The position numbers were made by a program, and so were the translations under genes. The notes beneath the pieces are model-generated. The model saw nothing but the letters and a program-made list of their open reading frames with translations, was not told the origin of the DNA and searched no databases. A DNA stretch of 37,934 nt from Ectocarpus siliculosus (taxonomy: Eukaryota > Sar > Phaeophyceae > Ectocarpales > Ectocarpaceae): assembly GCA_000310025.1 (NCBI GenBank), contig FN649730.1:1673195-1711128 (forward strand), given 5' to 3'. Shown here piece by piece: positions 31,801-37,934 of the stretch (the stretch's first letter is position 1; each line of letters starts with the position of its first letter).

Positions 31801-31926
31801 GACTTCGACTCCAAACCATGTTGATAGCGCAGCATCCGTGTCCCAGTTCTCTCTCTTCCTCCAGCTAGCCCCGCGCGCCGAACGAAACAGGGTAACCAGT
31901 CCGTCACGATCCGTCATCGAAGCCAT
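16554..31926 (-). CDS. LRR-Roc-COR (ROCO family) GTPase gene, whole locus
   Basis: Gene-level entry. Constant exons, 5' to 3' on the minus strand: 31749-31926 (N-terminal cap), 20113-20513 (end of LRR domain and start of Roc), 19674-19884 (rest of Roc), 17588-19121 (COR), 17104-17332 and 16554-16847 (C-terminal region). They sum to 949 codons including stop, and each LRR exon adds exactly 24 codons. Ten intact sense LRR exons lie between (28338 down to 21628), giving a product of about 1190 residues if all are used. ROCO proteins are Ras-like GTPases with a COR dimerisation domain; in brown algae the LRR forms are proposed pathogen receptors. No kinase domain is present. The locus contains eight antisense LRR exons, a pogo-like element in intron 1, a 100-N gap and a foreign gene block, so whether it is expressed as one gene is uncertain. 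Confidence 0.85.
17104..17332 (-). CDS. ROCO gene, penultimate exon
   Basis: Begins with one base completing the split Arg codon from the COR exon and ends in phase 0 at a GTGCGT donor. It encodes WPIPRLVCVLPAPESRAKPL, a basic loop (DGKRTGKGFATRKLR) and VFFLCPYDRSLAECGPGGQG. The ordered strand-like segments VCVLPAP and RVFFLCPYD resemble the extra C-terminal domain of brown algal ROCO proteins. The function of this domain is unknown to me. Confidence 0.8.
17588..19121 (-). CDS. ROCO gene, COR-domain exon
   Basis: A 1534-bp exon with acceptor CAACAG upstream of 19121 (phase 1 in) and donor GTGAGT after 17588 (phase 2 out). The first third links Roc to COR (NPRYQPLRVVLKEELLALDL, YNGYDGYSFPSVRSVVPEPY). 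The COR core includes SKDYLKFLWLRDMDL, VMVGSLLDVRFMYRV and FVPDRYVVASCLPNK. Later parts hold KACWKRGVCFAFKNHLVLLY and VHELINDHKYGFPGLGL. COR mediates dimerisation and GTPase control in ROCO proteins. There is no stop or frameshift across 510 codons, so it is under coding constraint. Confidence 0.9.
19674..19884 (-). CDS. ROCO gene, second half of the Roc GTPase
   Basis: Starts phase 0 after a CCCAG acceptor with MFLTPGALFVLVVDMFTY, directly continuing the DTHQ end of the previous exon. It contains the G4 nucleotide-specificity motif in LLVGTHTDLF and ends phase 1 at AAAG/GTCGGT. The split codon joins cleanly to the COR exon (Asp-Val-Glu-Glu). The donor is weaker than consensus. Confidence 0.85.
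20113..20513 (-). CDS. ROCO gene, LRR C-cap and first half of Roc
   Basis: Encodes the end of the LRR domain (NNPWKEPPAEVMNKG, the usual capping motif), DLDDYGRAWSNRLKVVLVG, the P-loop GLGEAGKTS, and the G3 motif WDFAGQRAYYDTHQ at the donor GTAGGA. I chose the acceptor TTCGTCAG before 20513 because it gives phase 1, the only phase compatible with the 72-bp LRR exons. An alternative acceptor lies about 85 bp upstream, so the first residues are uncertain. The G1 and G3 motifs are intact, implying a functional GTPase. Confidence 0.88.
20897..20968 (+). CDS. LRR exon L1 (antisense to ROCO gene)
   Basis: 72 bp, acceptor ATGCAG, donor GTGAGG, phase 1 at both ends. It encodes one 24-residue LRR with core IPKELGALTNLELLWLAGNQ. 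Intact, but on the strand opposite to the ROCO gene, so it cannot enter its mRNA as arranged. Confidence 0.85.
21136..21207 (+). CDS. LRR exon L2 (antisense to ROCO gene)
   Basis: 72 bp, acceptor GTGCAG, donor GTGAGA, phase 1-1. LRR core IPKELGALSRLEKLWLHRNN. Intact and antisense. The closest neighbour in sequence is L8 (IPKELGALSKLEKL). Confidence 0.85.
21423..21494 (+). CDS. LRR exon L3 (antisense to ROCO gene)
   Basis: 72 bp, acceptor CTACAG, donor GTGAGT, phase 1-1. LRR core IPPQLGNLRALESLCLDRNS. Intact and antisense. A 32-bp near-palindrome follows at 21541. Confidence 0.85.
21541..21572. repeat. Near-palindrome at the L3/L4 strand switch
   Basis: ATGAATCCTGCCGATG followed by CGTCGGCGAGATTCAT; the arms match with a few mismatches. 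Same sequence family as the perfect palindrome at 27802-27833. Confidence 0.8.
21628..21699 (-). CDS. LRR exon L4 (sense)
   Basis: 72 bp, acceptor TTGCAG, donor GTGAGT, phase 1-1. LRR core IPPELGKLGALKRLNLSINK. In sense with ROCO and the closest sense LRR exon to the Roc exons. Confidence 0.85.
21813..21884 (-). CDS. LRR exon L5 (sense)
   Basis: 72 bp, acceptor ATGCAG, donor GTGAGA, phase 1-1. LRR core ISEELGKLTALQRLYLHSNY. Intact. Confidence 0.85.
22034..22105 (-). CDS. LRR exon L6 (sense)
   Basis: 72 bp, acceptor CTTACAG, donor GTGAGA, phase 1-1. LRR core IPPALGKLAALQELYLYENQ. The exon and about 100 bp of flank on each side are nearly identical to L14 and L15, which lie 5 kb away beyond the gap. 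Confidence 0.85.
22211..22226. repeat. Perfect 16-bp palindrome at the L6/L7 strand switch
   Basis: CGATCTACGTAGATCG, a copy of the GATCTxCGxAGATC module that also occurs at 21339, 23434, 23655, 28409 and 28451. Confidence 0.85.
22298..22369 (+). CDS. LRR exon L7 (antisense to ROCO gene)
   Basis: 72 bp, acceptor TTGCAG, donor GTGAGA, phase 1-1. LRR core IPAQLGALNKLARLDLSDNQ. Intact and antisense. It is a paralogue of L19 (sense) and L20 (antisense). Confidence 0.85.
22535..22606 (+). CDS. LRR exon L8 (antisense to ROCO gene)
   Basis: 72 bp, acceptor GTACAG, donor GTGAGG, phase 1-1. LRR core IPKELGALSKLEKLLLAGNR. Intact and antisense. Confidence 0.85.
22753..22824 (-). CDS. LRR exon L9 (sense)
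   Basis: 72 bp, acceptor TTGCAG, donor GTGAGT, phase 1-1. LRR core ILSELGHLSALKKLYLSFNQ. Paralogue of L17 including the intron flank downstream of the donor. Confidence 0.85.
22997..23068 (+). CDS. LRR exon L10 (antisense to ROCO gene)
   Basis: 72 bp, acceptor CTGCAG, donor GTAAGT, phase 1-1. LRR core IPPQLGQLGALQYLFLSGNK. Intact and antisense. Its 3' third is included in the 91-bp tandem duplication that follows. Confidence 0.85.
23043..23224 (+). repeat. 91-bp tandem duplication covering the end of LRR exon L10
   Basis: 23043-23133 and 23134-23224 are identical except for one base at the donor (GTAAGT versus GTGAGT). The second copy holds only the last 26 bp of the exon (23134-23159) plus its donor, without an acceptor. 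Confidence 0.9.
23212..23238. repeat. Palindrome at the L10/L11 strand switch
   Basis: AATCCCGCGTAC (23212-23223) and its exact reverse complement (23227-23238) are separated by three bases. Confidence 0.9.
23308..23379 (-). CDS. LRR exon L11 (sense)
   Basis: 72 bp, acceptor ATCCAG, donor GTGAGT, phase 1-1. LRR core IPALLGQLRDLQVLSLHSNK. Intact. Confidence 0.85.
23528..23599 (-). CDS. LRR exon L12 (sense)
   Basis: 72 bp, acceptor CTTACAG, donor GTAAGT, phase 1-1. LRR core IPPELGNLAALQQLDLGGNA. It forms a close inverted pair with L13 only 170 bp away. Confidence 0.85.
23655..23668. repeat. Palindromic module at the L12/L13 strand switch
   Basis: GATCTCGGTAGATC, imperfectly palindromic, followed by the conserved TTGTCCCGCCTACTACTTGG module. 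Confidence 0.7.
23769..23840 (+). CDS. LRR exon L13 (antisense to ROCO gene)
   Basis: 72 bp, acceptor TCGCAG, donor GTGAGT, phase 1-1. LRR core IPRDLGNLAALQYLNLGNNE. Intact and antisense. Inverted paralogue of L12. Confidence 0.85.
23919..24018. other. Assembly gap (100 N)
   Basis: Exactly 100 N followed by a run of 13 C, typical of a placeholder gap of unknown size. More LRR exons could be missing here. Confidence 0.98.
24217..25053 (+). CDS. Zinc-finger protein gene, two exons, likely frameshifted
   Basis: Exon 1 starts at ATG 24217 (MSTVSVGIPINNP). After a C5 run at 24252-24256 the good reading is in the next frame (FDKTAWLNRVCRERADGMEF, then CCCGHNFGDGS and ALQHEASHKHE) up to a GTGAGT donor after 24405. 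Exon 2 from 24787 (acceptor AATGCAG) joins in the right phase and ends with CTSCQHYFGSGEGLTQLHVN and QHERSTAHM. The C-x2-C...H-x4/5-H spacing in both parts resembles C2H2-type fingers. The frame either stops at TAA 25055-25057 or splices at AT/GTAAGG. The CAG microsatellite at 24474-24500 lies in the intron. The extra C means either a pseudogene or a homopolymer sequencing error. The gene lies inside the LRR array next to the gap. Family not recognised; it could derive from a transposon. Confidence 0.45.
24474..24500. repeat. CAG microsatellite
   Basis: About nine CAG/AGC units within the presumed intron of the zinc-finger gene. Confidence 0.85.
25423..26632 (+). CDS. Unknown protein with four 21-residue repeats, two exons
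   Basis: Exon 1 is 25423-26020 (ATG chosen; the frame is open slightly further upstream). It has four 63-bp tandem units encoding variants of ASSDVEVVTTGVAGGREGG, then an ordinary region (NVRERLLQHYPAALHTVV, GLSWEARIDPNGVALYAVES) ending at GTGAGA. Exon 2 runs from 26166 (acceptor GAGCAG, phase 1) to TAG 26630-26632 and is Arg/Lys-rich and helical (KHFALDLLTPHQQRGRL, LRKCAALHGRVALAKSIFIY, ADNDVNDIRRLMAQARRDGL). The family is not known to me; the dense conserved-looking helical region suggests a multi-copy, possibly transposon-borne, protein. It sits between LRR exons L13 and L14, so it interrupts the ROCO locus. Confidence 0.55.
25440..25692 (+). repeat. Four 63-bp in-frame tandem repeats
   Basis: Coding repeats within the preceding gene; each unit carries GACGGGAGTTGCAGGCGGG or a close variant. 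Confidence 0.8.
26640..27130. other. Gene-free spacer with homopolymers
   Basis: Contains A10, C- and G-runs (27042-27072) and a poly-A near 27090. I see no gene. It separates the inserted gene block from LRR exon L14. Confidence 0.6.
27213..27284 (-). CDS. LRR exon L14 (sense)
   Basis: 72 bp, acceptor CTTACAG, donor GTGAGA, phase 1-1. LRR core IPPALGKLAALRSLYLQGNQ. Nearly identical to L15 and L6, differing mainly in the exposed positions between the core leucines. Confidence 0.85.
27441..27512 (-). CDS. LRR exon L15 (sense)
   Basis: 72 bp, acceptor CTTACAG, donor GTGAGA, phase 1-1. LRR core IPPALGKLAALQDLHLYGNQ. Tandem duplicate of L14 with a repeat period of 228 bp. Confidence 0.85.
27595..27615. 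repeat. Inverted repeat at the L15/L16 strand switch
   Basis: TGCCAAC and GTTGGCA around a 7-base centre. Confidence 0.7.
27691..27762 (+). pseudogene. LRR exon L16, splice-defective (antisense)
   Basis: The coding part is intact (IPPELGNVRQLQRLWLSHNH), but the acceptor AG is CG (GGCCG/GC) and the last exonic base is C instead of G (ACAC/GTACCT). Probably not spliceable. Its upstream flank (27613-27640) repeats the flank left of L1 (20814-20843). Confidence 0.75.
27802..27833. repeat. Perfect 32-bp palindrome at the L16/L17 strand switch
   Basis: ATGAATCTCGCCGATG is immediately followed by its exact reverse complement CATCGGCGAGATTCAT. Confidence 0.95.
27892..27963 (-). CDS. LRR exon L17 (sense)
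   Basis: 72 bp, acceptor TTGCAG, donor GTGAGT, phase 1-1. LRR core IPSELGHLSALKALYLTNNE. Paralogue of L9. Confidence 0.85.
28102..28130 (-). pseudogene. LRR exon L18, 3' fragment only
   Basis: Only the last 30 or so bases of a cassette remain (QLLYCNNLT with a GTACCA donor); the first half and acceptor are missing. Confidence 0.6.
28267..28338 (-). CDS. LRR exon L19 (sense)
   Basis: 72 bp, acceptor CTGCAG, donor GTGAGA, phase 1-1. LRR core IPAQLGALNKLTVLDLYFNQ. This is the first intact sense LRR exon after exon 1. Confidence 0.85.
28409..28464. repeat. 56-bp near-perfect palindrome at the L19/L20 strand switch
   Basis: The arms start GATCTCCGTAGATCTTGTCC on each strand, match at 23 of 25 positions and meet at a central ACTAGT. 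Confidence 0.92.
28535..28606 (+). CDS. LRR exon L20 (antisense to ROCO gene)
   Basis: 72 bp, acceptor CTACAG, donor GTGAGT, phase 1-1. LRR core IPTQLGALTKLTWLDLSNNE. Intact and antisense. Inverted paralogue of neighbouring L19. Confidence 0.85.
28870..28941 (-). pseudogene. LRR exon L21, degenerate (sense)
   Basis: The acceptor CTGCAG and the start (PIPPQLGK) are intact. The rest is shifted by one base (LRHLCVCMSLREAG reads in the next frame) and there is no donor at the expected place. Confidence 0.6.
29130..29205 (+). pseudogene. LRR exon L22, degenerate (antisense)
   Basis: Bounded by CCAG and GTGAAT, 76 bp instead of 72. An in-frame TAG replaces the residue before ELGDMSEF, and indels shift the end that would read LHLSDNNLA. 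Confidence 0.55.
29374..31702 (+). mobile_element. Pogo/Tigger-like transposon in ROCO intron 1
   Basis: The ends read CAGTAGAGGT in inverted orientation, with TA on both sides (29372-29373 and 31703-31704), as expected for pogo-type insertion. Many TTTAAGGCCGG motifs lie just inside both ends as subterminal repeats. It carries the 3' part of a DDE transposase gene (29712-30798). The element ends 47 bp from the donor of ROCO exon 1 and is in the opposite orientation to ROCO. It is 5'-truncated in coding content, so probably non-autonomous. Confidence 0.8.
29712..30798 (+). pseudogene. Pogo-like DDE transposase, C-terminal part, two exons
   Basis: Exons 29712-29938 and 30189-30798 join in phase 2. 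The upstream in-frame codons give HQPMDMGII, the third catalytic Asp motif of pogo/Tigger transposases (QPxDxG). The joined frame gives LLKTAWDSITPRTIARCFVK, the typical helix after the catalytic core. The C-terminal 200 residues are acidic/Ala-rich, ending DAAFHLQKAKMAMIAAHTSK. A TGA at 29694-29696 lies just upstream, and the first two catalytic Asp and the DNA-binding domain are absent, so it cannot be a complete transposase. It may still be translated from ATG 29712. Confidence 0.7.
31749..31926 (-). CDS. ROCO gene, first coding exon (LRR N-cap)
   Basis: ATG at 31926 (MASMTDRDGLVTLFRSARGA) is followed by SWRKRENWDTDAALSTWFGV and GRVVRLDLLNNDLQ, the usual N-terminal cap and first partial repeat of LRR-ROCO proteins. 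The donor AAG/GTGTTT gives phase 1, matching the LRR exons. A CAG just upstream of the ATG could be an acceptor of a 5'-UTR intron. Confidence 0.85.
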
Positions 31927-31929
31927 TGC

Positions 31930-33370
31930 TCCGGGAACCTGCACGGAGTTTACCCGTAGGTAGATGCTTTTATTTCGGCGGCACGGTTGTTTTTCGGTGC
32001 CCCAAACACCCCGCCAACCCAACTACGAATCTGAGTGTACAACGCTGCAATGTTGCAATCACCACATACCGCTGTACCTATCAACATCATCACCAGCCAT
32101 CACCAGATGAAACAGGTGATCACCAGGCAGCAGTGTGAGCAGAAAAATAAGCTCGTGATGTGTGGGAGATTGCCGGAGAATGCAACGAACGGTTCGCACG
32201 TTCCTGGTTCGCACCACCAACCCTGCTACATGTAGTCAAACCAGCCTCCCTGCTGCACTGCACGGCTGCACGGCGTTCAGCGGCTACGCTACACCCTCTA
32301 GCACGCAACTGCTGCGGATACCGCCGGAGATTAAGTGACCCCAACACGTTGCACATATGCCTTACGATGTAAGTTGTAGTCAGGCTCCCGCGCAGAGCTG
32401 TGGAGGTTGCAACATATCGTCCGTCTGTGCGACTGCCATATACCGTGTTCCCGTGCTATGCATACTACACGACTGCACGACACACCTGCTCGCTAACCCT
32501 AAGGCCAGATAGGCTCTTGCAGCCGTACTTCGAAAGACTGGCGATCTTTTTCAGTCAGCGCGGGAATGCGATCGGAAGCAAGATGTTGGACTTGACCGTA
32601 TTTCTAAGGCAGATGGAGCTGGTGGCTGGTCTGGTCTGGTGGTCTCGATTTTGTTTTTCTTGCGCTTTCAGAACGGTGCCCAGAACGTTCTTGCACCCCC
32701 CGACCCCAAGGAAACGGTAGGAGGCTTTTTTTGCGGGACTGTGGGAACGTTCCGCCTCTTCGCACACTTTCACACCTCACACAGCCCTATTGCATACATT
32801 TTGTTATCGTGAGCGACGACATAGCAGGGCAGCACTCCGGCACAGTGTGCCTGGCGGAGGGTCTAGAGATCTAGATGATGAGTCGACCGAAACTTAGGCA
32901 GGCGCAGAGGCGGCACACCACCAGTAGAAGACTAAAGTACAACGGTGATTTGTACTCGGCGGAGCCGGCATACCAGCTCCAAGAAGACGAATGGATCAGA
33001 GTGAGCGGACGCAAACGCTTTGCGCTATCGACTACTATAGTAGAACCTTTTGTTTAGCACAGCAACATCGGTAAACATACTTGCACGACAAAGCAACTAC
33101 ATATAGTACAGTACGGCTCCAAGGAAGGGCACTCTTCGTCATCCACCACACAGACACATCGGGCATTCAACAAGGGCATCGACGAGTCGCGAGCGAAGTA
33201 AACCTGTACAACCCAACGCGTTATCCATCGACCACGGGGATTATTTCACGTGTTCCCTGGTGGTTGCGCAGAAGATGCCAGTTGCTAAATCGAGGCTCAC
33301 ATTTTCCAAAACAACCCCGCGAAGTCTACTGTAGATATGCAGGTTGTTGTGATTCAGATAGCGCCTGCAT
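31930..33370. other. Upstream region of the ROCO gene, no recognised gene
   Basis: Should hold the promoter and 5' UTR of the minus-strand ROCO gene; I see no clear core promoter. A plus-strand segment at about 32520-32640 (YFERLAIFFSQRGNAIGSKM) and another ending at 33056 (LQEDEWIRVSGRKRFALS) look weakly protein-like but are unassigned. Confidence 0.4.
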
Positions 33371-33371
33371 A

Positions 33372-34038
33372 CAGTAGCGGCTACACGGTTTAAGAGAGGG
33401 TCGTGATGGTGACAAGCCCATCTTTCTCTCTTACATTGGGCTTTCTACAATACCGTGTTGGCTACGGTTTAAAAGAATATTCTCTTGAACCGTGAACATG
33501 TAGTTCTGAAGGCCGTGGAAGATTGACGATCTCATTTCAACCAGCGAAAGGAGTATGTTTGTGGACGACGTATCACTCATGCTACATCACGTCGTTAGAT
33601 TGTGCTAGCTCCACACATGCTCAATCTGTGTCTTGGCCAGCAATGTACGCACCGCAAGTACCGGGTACACTCCTGATGATACCTGTGTGTGTAAATTAAT
33701 CATGGCGTCGTGTGATCCAAGTATTCGCTGTACGTACATAATTCGTGGGTGATTTCATAAGTTCGGTGGGCCTCGTGCGAAGGTGTGCCGATTCTGGTAA
33801 AAGTCAATCGACGGATACCCTGCGAATCGGTTCCTCCTTAACACTGGCGTGTGATCGGGGACCACTGTGCAGTGGGTGCCTGCTGGGCTTGGTGTCTTTT
33901 CAGAGGTTCGATTTAAGAGAAATCTCAGAAATATGAGTATTTATCTCTTATATCGATTTTGGTCGTGACAAGCCAGTTTGACTCTCGGAAATCGGTACTT
34001 TCTCTTAAACATTTTCTCTTAAACCGTAGCCGCTACTG
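33372..34038. mobile_element. Non-autonomous CAGTA-type TIR element
   Basis: The ends read CAGTAGCGGCTAC(AC)GGTTTAAGAGA as an inverted repeat (a 2-base difference between ends), flanked by TA on both sides. GTTTAAGAGA-type motifs recur inside both ends. It is 667 bp with no coding sequence. It shares the CAGTA start and TA insertion site with the other two elements. Confidence 0.75.
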
Positions 34039-35046
34039 TATAGCAGTAGTAGCGCTTTGAGAGCTCCAGCGTCGCTCTGACCTGCATCACAGGTTGAAAA
34101 ACCCACGTACAGGTTTACAGACGGCTTTGTTTGCACGCACGCGCACTGGCTTTAGCGTATGATCGTAGGACAGGACACGGTGTAGCTGAACTTCGTACGG
34201 TACAATTCGAGTACCGTCGCAGGTCGACCATGTCTCTCTTCGCTGTGTGACACTATTTGAGTACTGATCGCAGAACTTGCATTGAGCCCTTTTTTGGTTT
34301 CTGTGCCGGTGCTGTGGATGAACAATGCTCCCACGGAATGCAGTATCCGATATATATTGTATGCAATATCCGATATATATTGTATGACGTGACCTCCAGC
34401 AAAGAGTTGGTTGTTGGTACGTATGGATCCATACCTGCCTGACATGGACACAAGGCAGACACGTGACAATCCTACGCGCCTGGCGGTAGAATGCTGCAGT
34501 CTTCAGAACAGAAAACAGTCCGGCGGCGGGCAAGCGGGGGGGGAGGGGGACGGGGTAGAGGTTAGGAAGGCGGACGAAAAACGACAAGGTTTCGCAGTGG
34601 AAGAGTCGGCAGCCTGACGATGCATCAAAGGCCATGTATTATAGTTAAATTCAACGTGGTCCACACACGCGCCTAGCAAGTCAATTGACAGGTTGCGATG
34701 CTTGGTGTTCTGTCGCGTACAATTATTTGCGGTGTTTCGCAGAATGTATACCACGAGATCGCAGTCAAGCGCGTACTACACGTTCAGGAGCGATGATGAG
34801 GTGTGCACACAACTTCATTTCGAAACTCTAGCCGTTTGGTAGCTAGTGAAGTGTCGGTTTATACATTGCTTCTATCCTTGCGGTATGCCCTGCACCCCCC
34901 CCCCAACTTTTTCGGTCCCGAGTAGTATCCCCACAACTGGAGTAGGGAGTTAGTGTTGCAGGGACAATTGATCCTGGTCTCAAGGTGCGGGAGAATTTGC
35001 GTGTTTTCGCGCGAGCTGCGTAGCCGCCAAGAGTTACCGTCAAGTG

Positions 35047-35101
35047 CTGTTGTTGCTGTCGTCGTCGTCATCGTTGCTGCTGCTGCTGCTGCTGCTGCTG
35101 C
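35047..35101. repeat. TGC/GTC microsatellite
   Basis: (TGT/TCG/TGC)n ending in about nine perfect TGC units. Confidence 0.85.
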
Positions 35102-35251
35102 CTTCGAGAAGAAAATCTCCATCAAGTTATCCTCCATGATACCCAAGGCAAAGCAATCACTTTCCGTGGACAAACCTTATCGGTGCATTCTGTGGAATGC
35201 CGACTGTAGATGTTCTGGCCGTTGACGTAAAGGGGGGGGGGGGTCAATGGT

Positions 35252-35899
35252 TTGGTGTTCAGGTCCTCTTGTTCACGTCCTCTTGTTCACGCCCTCTTGT
35301 TCACGGACCCATTTTTCGTTTTCCCTCTTCACCCTCCTTTCCCACGAATACACGTAGCAATTATTTTTCAGATTAGGTGTAACTGCGGTGGGTGCTCACA
35401 GATCGAGTTGGTCGCCTTTCGGAACGAAATCATGTTTGGTTTAGTTGCTGCACCCACTGCCATGTCATTCACGAAGAGGTGTTGGTTCGTGTCACCGCGG
35501 CCTCGGTCGATCGATGTCGATCGTACATGTAGCAATCGCACGCTCGATGCAACCGCTGCCTTGCTCTGTGATGACATGTCTGCCACTTCACGCTGCAACG
35601 AGTTAGTTTATACCAGGATGGACAGGGAGCATTTCACACACACACGCCCGTTTGGTTCCACCCGTTCAATTTCTGGAAGGAATCCTGTCCTGGGTATTCA
35701 CACATTTCAGGAACGACAAGCAGCACACCGGGATTACACAGACAGAAGGATGGCTTCTTTTTCTGCGTTTCAACGTGAGGCCTCGGTTTTGACAGCGAGA
35801 GAGGTGCAGCAAGCCTTTCCCTCGTCGGTATTTTTGGATACAGTGAGTGCCAACCACTGGTTCACTTGCGGCTTAAGAAACTGGCAGTTGTGGCCATGA
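35252..35899 (+). CDS. Unassigned open frame
   Basis: 216 codons, starting from a non-ATG or a weak start. The first part lies in a short repeated TCCTCTTGTTCACG tract. No domain is recognised. A frame of this length can arise by chance in this much DNA. Listed only because it is the longest frame in the right-hand region. Confidence 0.15.
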   Translation: MVFRSSCSRPLVHALLFTDPFFVFPLHPPFPRIHVAIIFQIRCNCGGCSQIELVAFRNEIMFGLVAAPTAMSFTKRCWFVSPRPRSIDVDRTCSNRTLDATAALLCDDMSATSRCNELVYTRMDREHFTHTRPFGSTRSISGRNPVLGIHTFQERQAAHRDYTDRRMASFSAFQREASVLTAREVQQAFPSSVFLDTVSANHWFTCGLRNWQLWP

Positions 35900-37105
35900 A
35901 AAAACTCCACATGTAAGCACGTTAGTTCTTACCCTTATGGAGAGCCGGCGCTCATCCAAGAATCAAGAATCCTGTATCAAAATCTCTTAAAGTAGGTGTT
36001 GGGTATTACGCCCCGCACAGATATTACGAAACGAACCCCGGGCCAAACACGGGTTCGACACTTTACGCACGAAAACTTGGAAAGACTTGGATGGGGATAA
36101 CCTACTGTGCCATCAAATCAACAGTAGCGTACAGGCAGTAGATCAATAATGCGGGATACACTTCGCTCAGCTTCTTGTTTTTCTCGGCGGCGTCAACGTA
36201 GACTATGTATGAATATTATAAATAGTACCAATAGGATATCGTACATTTTGCACAGGTTCATACAGGACGAGACGCGTCAGCCAAGACCTTGCCTGTGACA
36301 GCGACAAAAAGAGAGACAGCGGAAAGAAGAACAACCAATAATGCTCTGCGGTTTCGCGACGCGACAGAAAAAACAGGTGCGCTTCTGAACGGCGGCAGAA
36401 TATAACTACAACAGACAATTTTGTATCATCGTTGAACAACACCTAGAAGCCAATGTCAAGGATGCCATGACCATCTCAACCAGAGCGCCGCAGCTAGCTT
36501 GCCGAGAAAGAGACATCAGACAAGAGACCAGAGATGAAAACAAACAATCAATCAGTGAGGCATATCAATGCAACGCGCAAGGCAACGAGTTTACGTAAAG
36601 ACACATGACGACGAGTGGTATATACCAAACACGAATGGATGGACATTTCTCCTCTCTGCGCTGCTGGTCCTCACAACAATACAGAGCGACCGGCAACAAG
36701 CTTGAGTGGGCACATAAAACACGCACATACCACCACCACCGCCTGCTTCGTAGGCAAATAGATATCGACGACACGATAATTCTTGATAGAGCCAAGAACG
36801 TCTACTAGTTACGGGTGTTAAGCTTTCGAAACAAGTAAACACATTTCCGGGCACCGGCCAATTGTAGTACAAAAAAAACACTCATCTCGTTGGTGGATAG
36901 ATGTTCCGTGAGAAATTTCCAACGCCCTACAGGGCGTCGGCATCAAAACCACCTGCGGCCTTCGGTCGCCTTTGTTTCTCTCTGCATGCACGGGGATACG
37001 GTAATTCCATCCCCTCGGCGACCAGCCCGGGGAACGCAGGCCAACCTAACATACATGGAAAACTCCCAAATGCTCGAAACGCTGATAAAAAAGTATATAA
37101 TCGAC

Positions 37106-37133
37106 ATCATCATCACCATCATCATCATCATCA
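37106..37133. repeat. CAT microsatellite
   Basis: About nine CAT/ATC units. Confidence 0.85.
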
Positions 37134-37934
37134 CACTCCAGGTTAAAAGTAAGCTCAGGCACGAAGCGTACTCGTTACGTTATGACTGCCGCAGTATCAT
37201 TCTCAGCCCGAATGAACAATGAACGCCCCGAGTAAAGGCGACGCCAGGCAATATATTGCACAAAAATATACCGTGCAGACGCGCACGCCGCCGAAGTTCA
37301 GAGGAGCTCAAGATAAAAATCGGATTAGGCTCTTGGAAAAGCACGCTCCGCTCGCCGTTGATGGCGTCTCAAGCCAACTGGGTAGCACTGCGACAACCGC
37401 ACCCCCTCCCCACCCCTGCCACAAACGACAGGGGACGCCTCTACTCTGTACCACACCATCCACCAGGCCTCTTTCTTCCGTCCCGTTTTATCTCATGGTC
37501 CCGTCCCGTATCATCTCTTCTCCATCCCATTCCTACTGGCAGCCGCGGTGTTAGTTCGTGGCTGCCGGTTCATCTCCCTCGCATCTAGCAGGCTTCTCCC
37601 ACCCTCAGTAGCAGACGGAGAAAAACAAATGCTATAATAGACTACATCCCACGGCTTCAAAGAACAACGAAAACAAAGATAAAACCACCACCAGGATGCA
37701 TGGTACACTTCTCTCCCCTGGGCTTGTTATGACCCACGGGATAAAACCTACTGTCACGATCGGTGGTACTGCCCTGGGTTCTTGGCATTTCATTGGAAAT
37801 TGTAAAAGTACACTGGCTTTTTGCAGGTGTGAACAACAACAGCAAAAAAAAAAAAAAAGACCCAGAACAAGCTGTATGAATTAATCCAGCCTACAGTATA
37901 ATTCCAAGGAAGCCACAAAAGAACATCATCTATG

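Larger units (their letters stand above)
34039..37934. other. Right-hand region without recognised genes
   Basis: Contains a 23-bp direct repeat (34341-34386, CCGATATATATTGTATG core), a TGC microsatellite (35047-35101), homopolymers (G10 near 35232, A14 near 37846) and a CAT microsatellite (37106-37133). A 216-codon plus frame at 35252-35899 and a minus frame at 34859-35173 (MSTESDCFALGIMEDNLMEI) are the best unassigned candidates; neither has a recognised domain. Confidence 0.5.

Overview
This is nuclear DNA of a photosynthetic-lineage eukaryote and very probably a brown alga of the Ectocarpus type. The reasons are intron-rich genes with GT-AG introns, GC-rich low-complexity proteins, and above all an LRR-Roc-COR (ROCO) gene whose leucine-rich repeats are each encoded by a separate 72-bp, phase-1-symmetric exon. 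That architecture is known from the Ectocarpus candidate immune-receptor family. The assignment rests on reading the sequence; no search was run.

Layout. Positions 1-2158 (minus) hold the 5' part of a long low-complexity hypothetical protein that runs off the left edge. Positions 2160-5660 are mostly non-coding, with a small inverted-repeat element at 3663-3883. Positions 5675-12372 (plus) hold a seven-exon MinD ATPase gene. Its P-loop, Asp-rich switch, DSPAGIE motif and C-terminal membrane-targeting helix are all visible, and its exons sum to one continuous frame. Its sequence looks like proteobacterial MinD rather than cyanobacterial/plastid MinD, which suggests the mitochondrial Min system. 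Its introns carry a TIR transposon (6540-7959), microsatellites and tandem arrays. Positions 12373-16550 have no recognised gene.

Positions 16554-31926 (minus) are the ROCO locus. The first exon (N-terminal LRR cap) is at 31749-31926 and the Roc GTPase, COR and C-terminal exons are at 16554-20513. Between them (20897-29205) lie at least 18 intact one-repeat LRR exons plus five damaged ones. Only ten intact exons are in sense with the gene; eight are on the opposite strand with intact splice signals. Most strand switches coincide with palindromes made of recurring inter-exon sequence modules. The locus is also interrupted by a pogo/Tigger-like element (29374-31702, intron 1), a 100-N assembly gap (23919-24018), and a block with two other plus-strand genes (24217-26632: a zinc-finger gene and an unknown gene with 21-residue repeats).

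Positions 31930-37934 hold a third CAGTA-type TIR element (33372-34038) and otherwise only unassigned sequence.

The ROCO frame closes (949 codons including stop, without LRRs) whatever number of 72-bp exons is inserted. The locus is therefore built so that LRR cassettes can be gained, lost or flipped without breaking the protein. The oppositely oriented cassettes with palindromic junctions look like a resident, invertible reservoir of receptor exons. This is the most interesting feature of the window.
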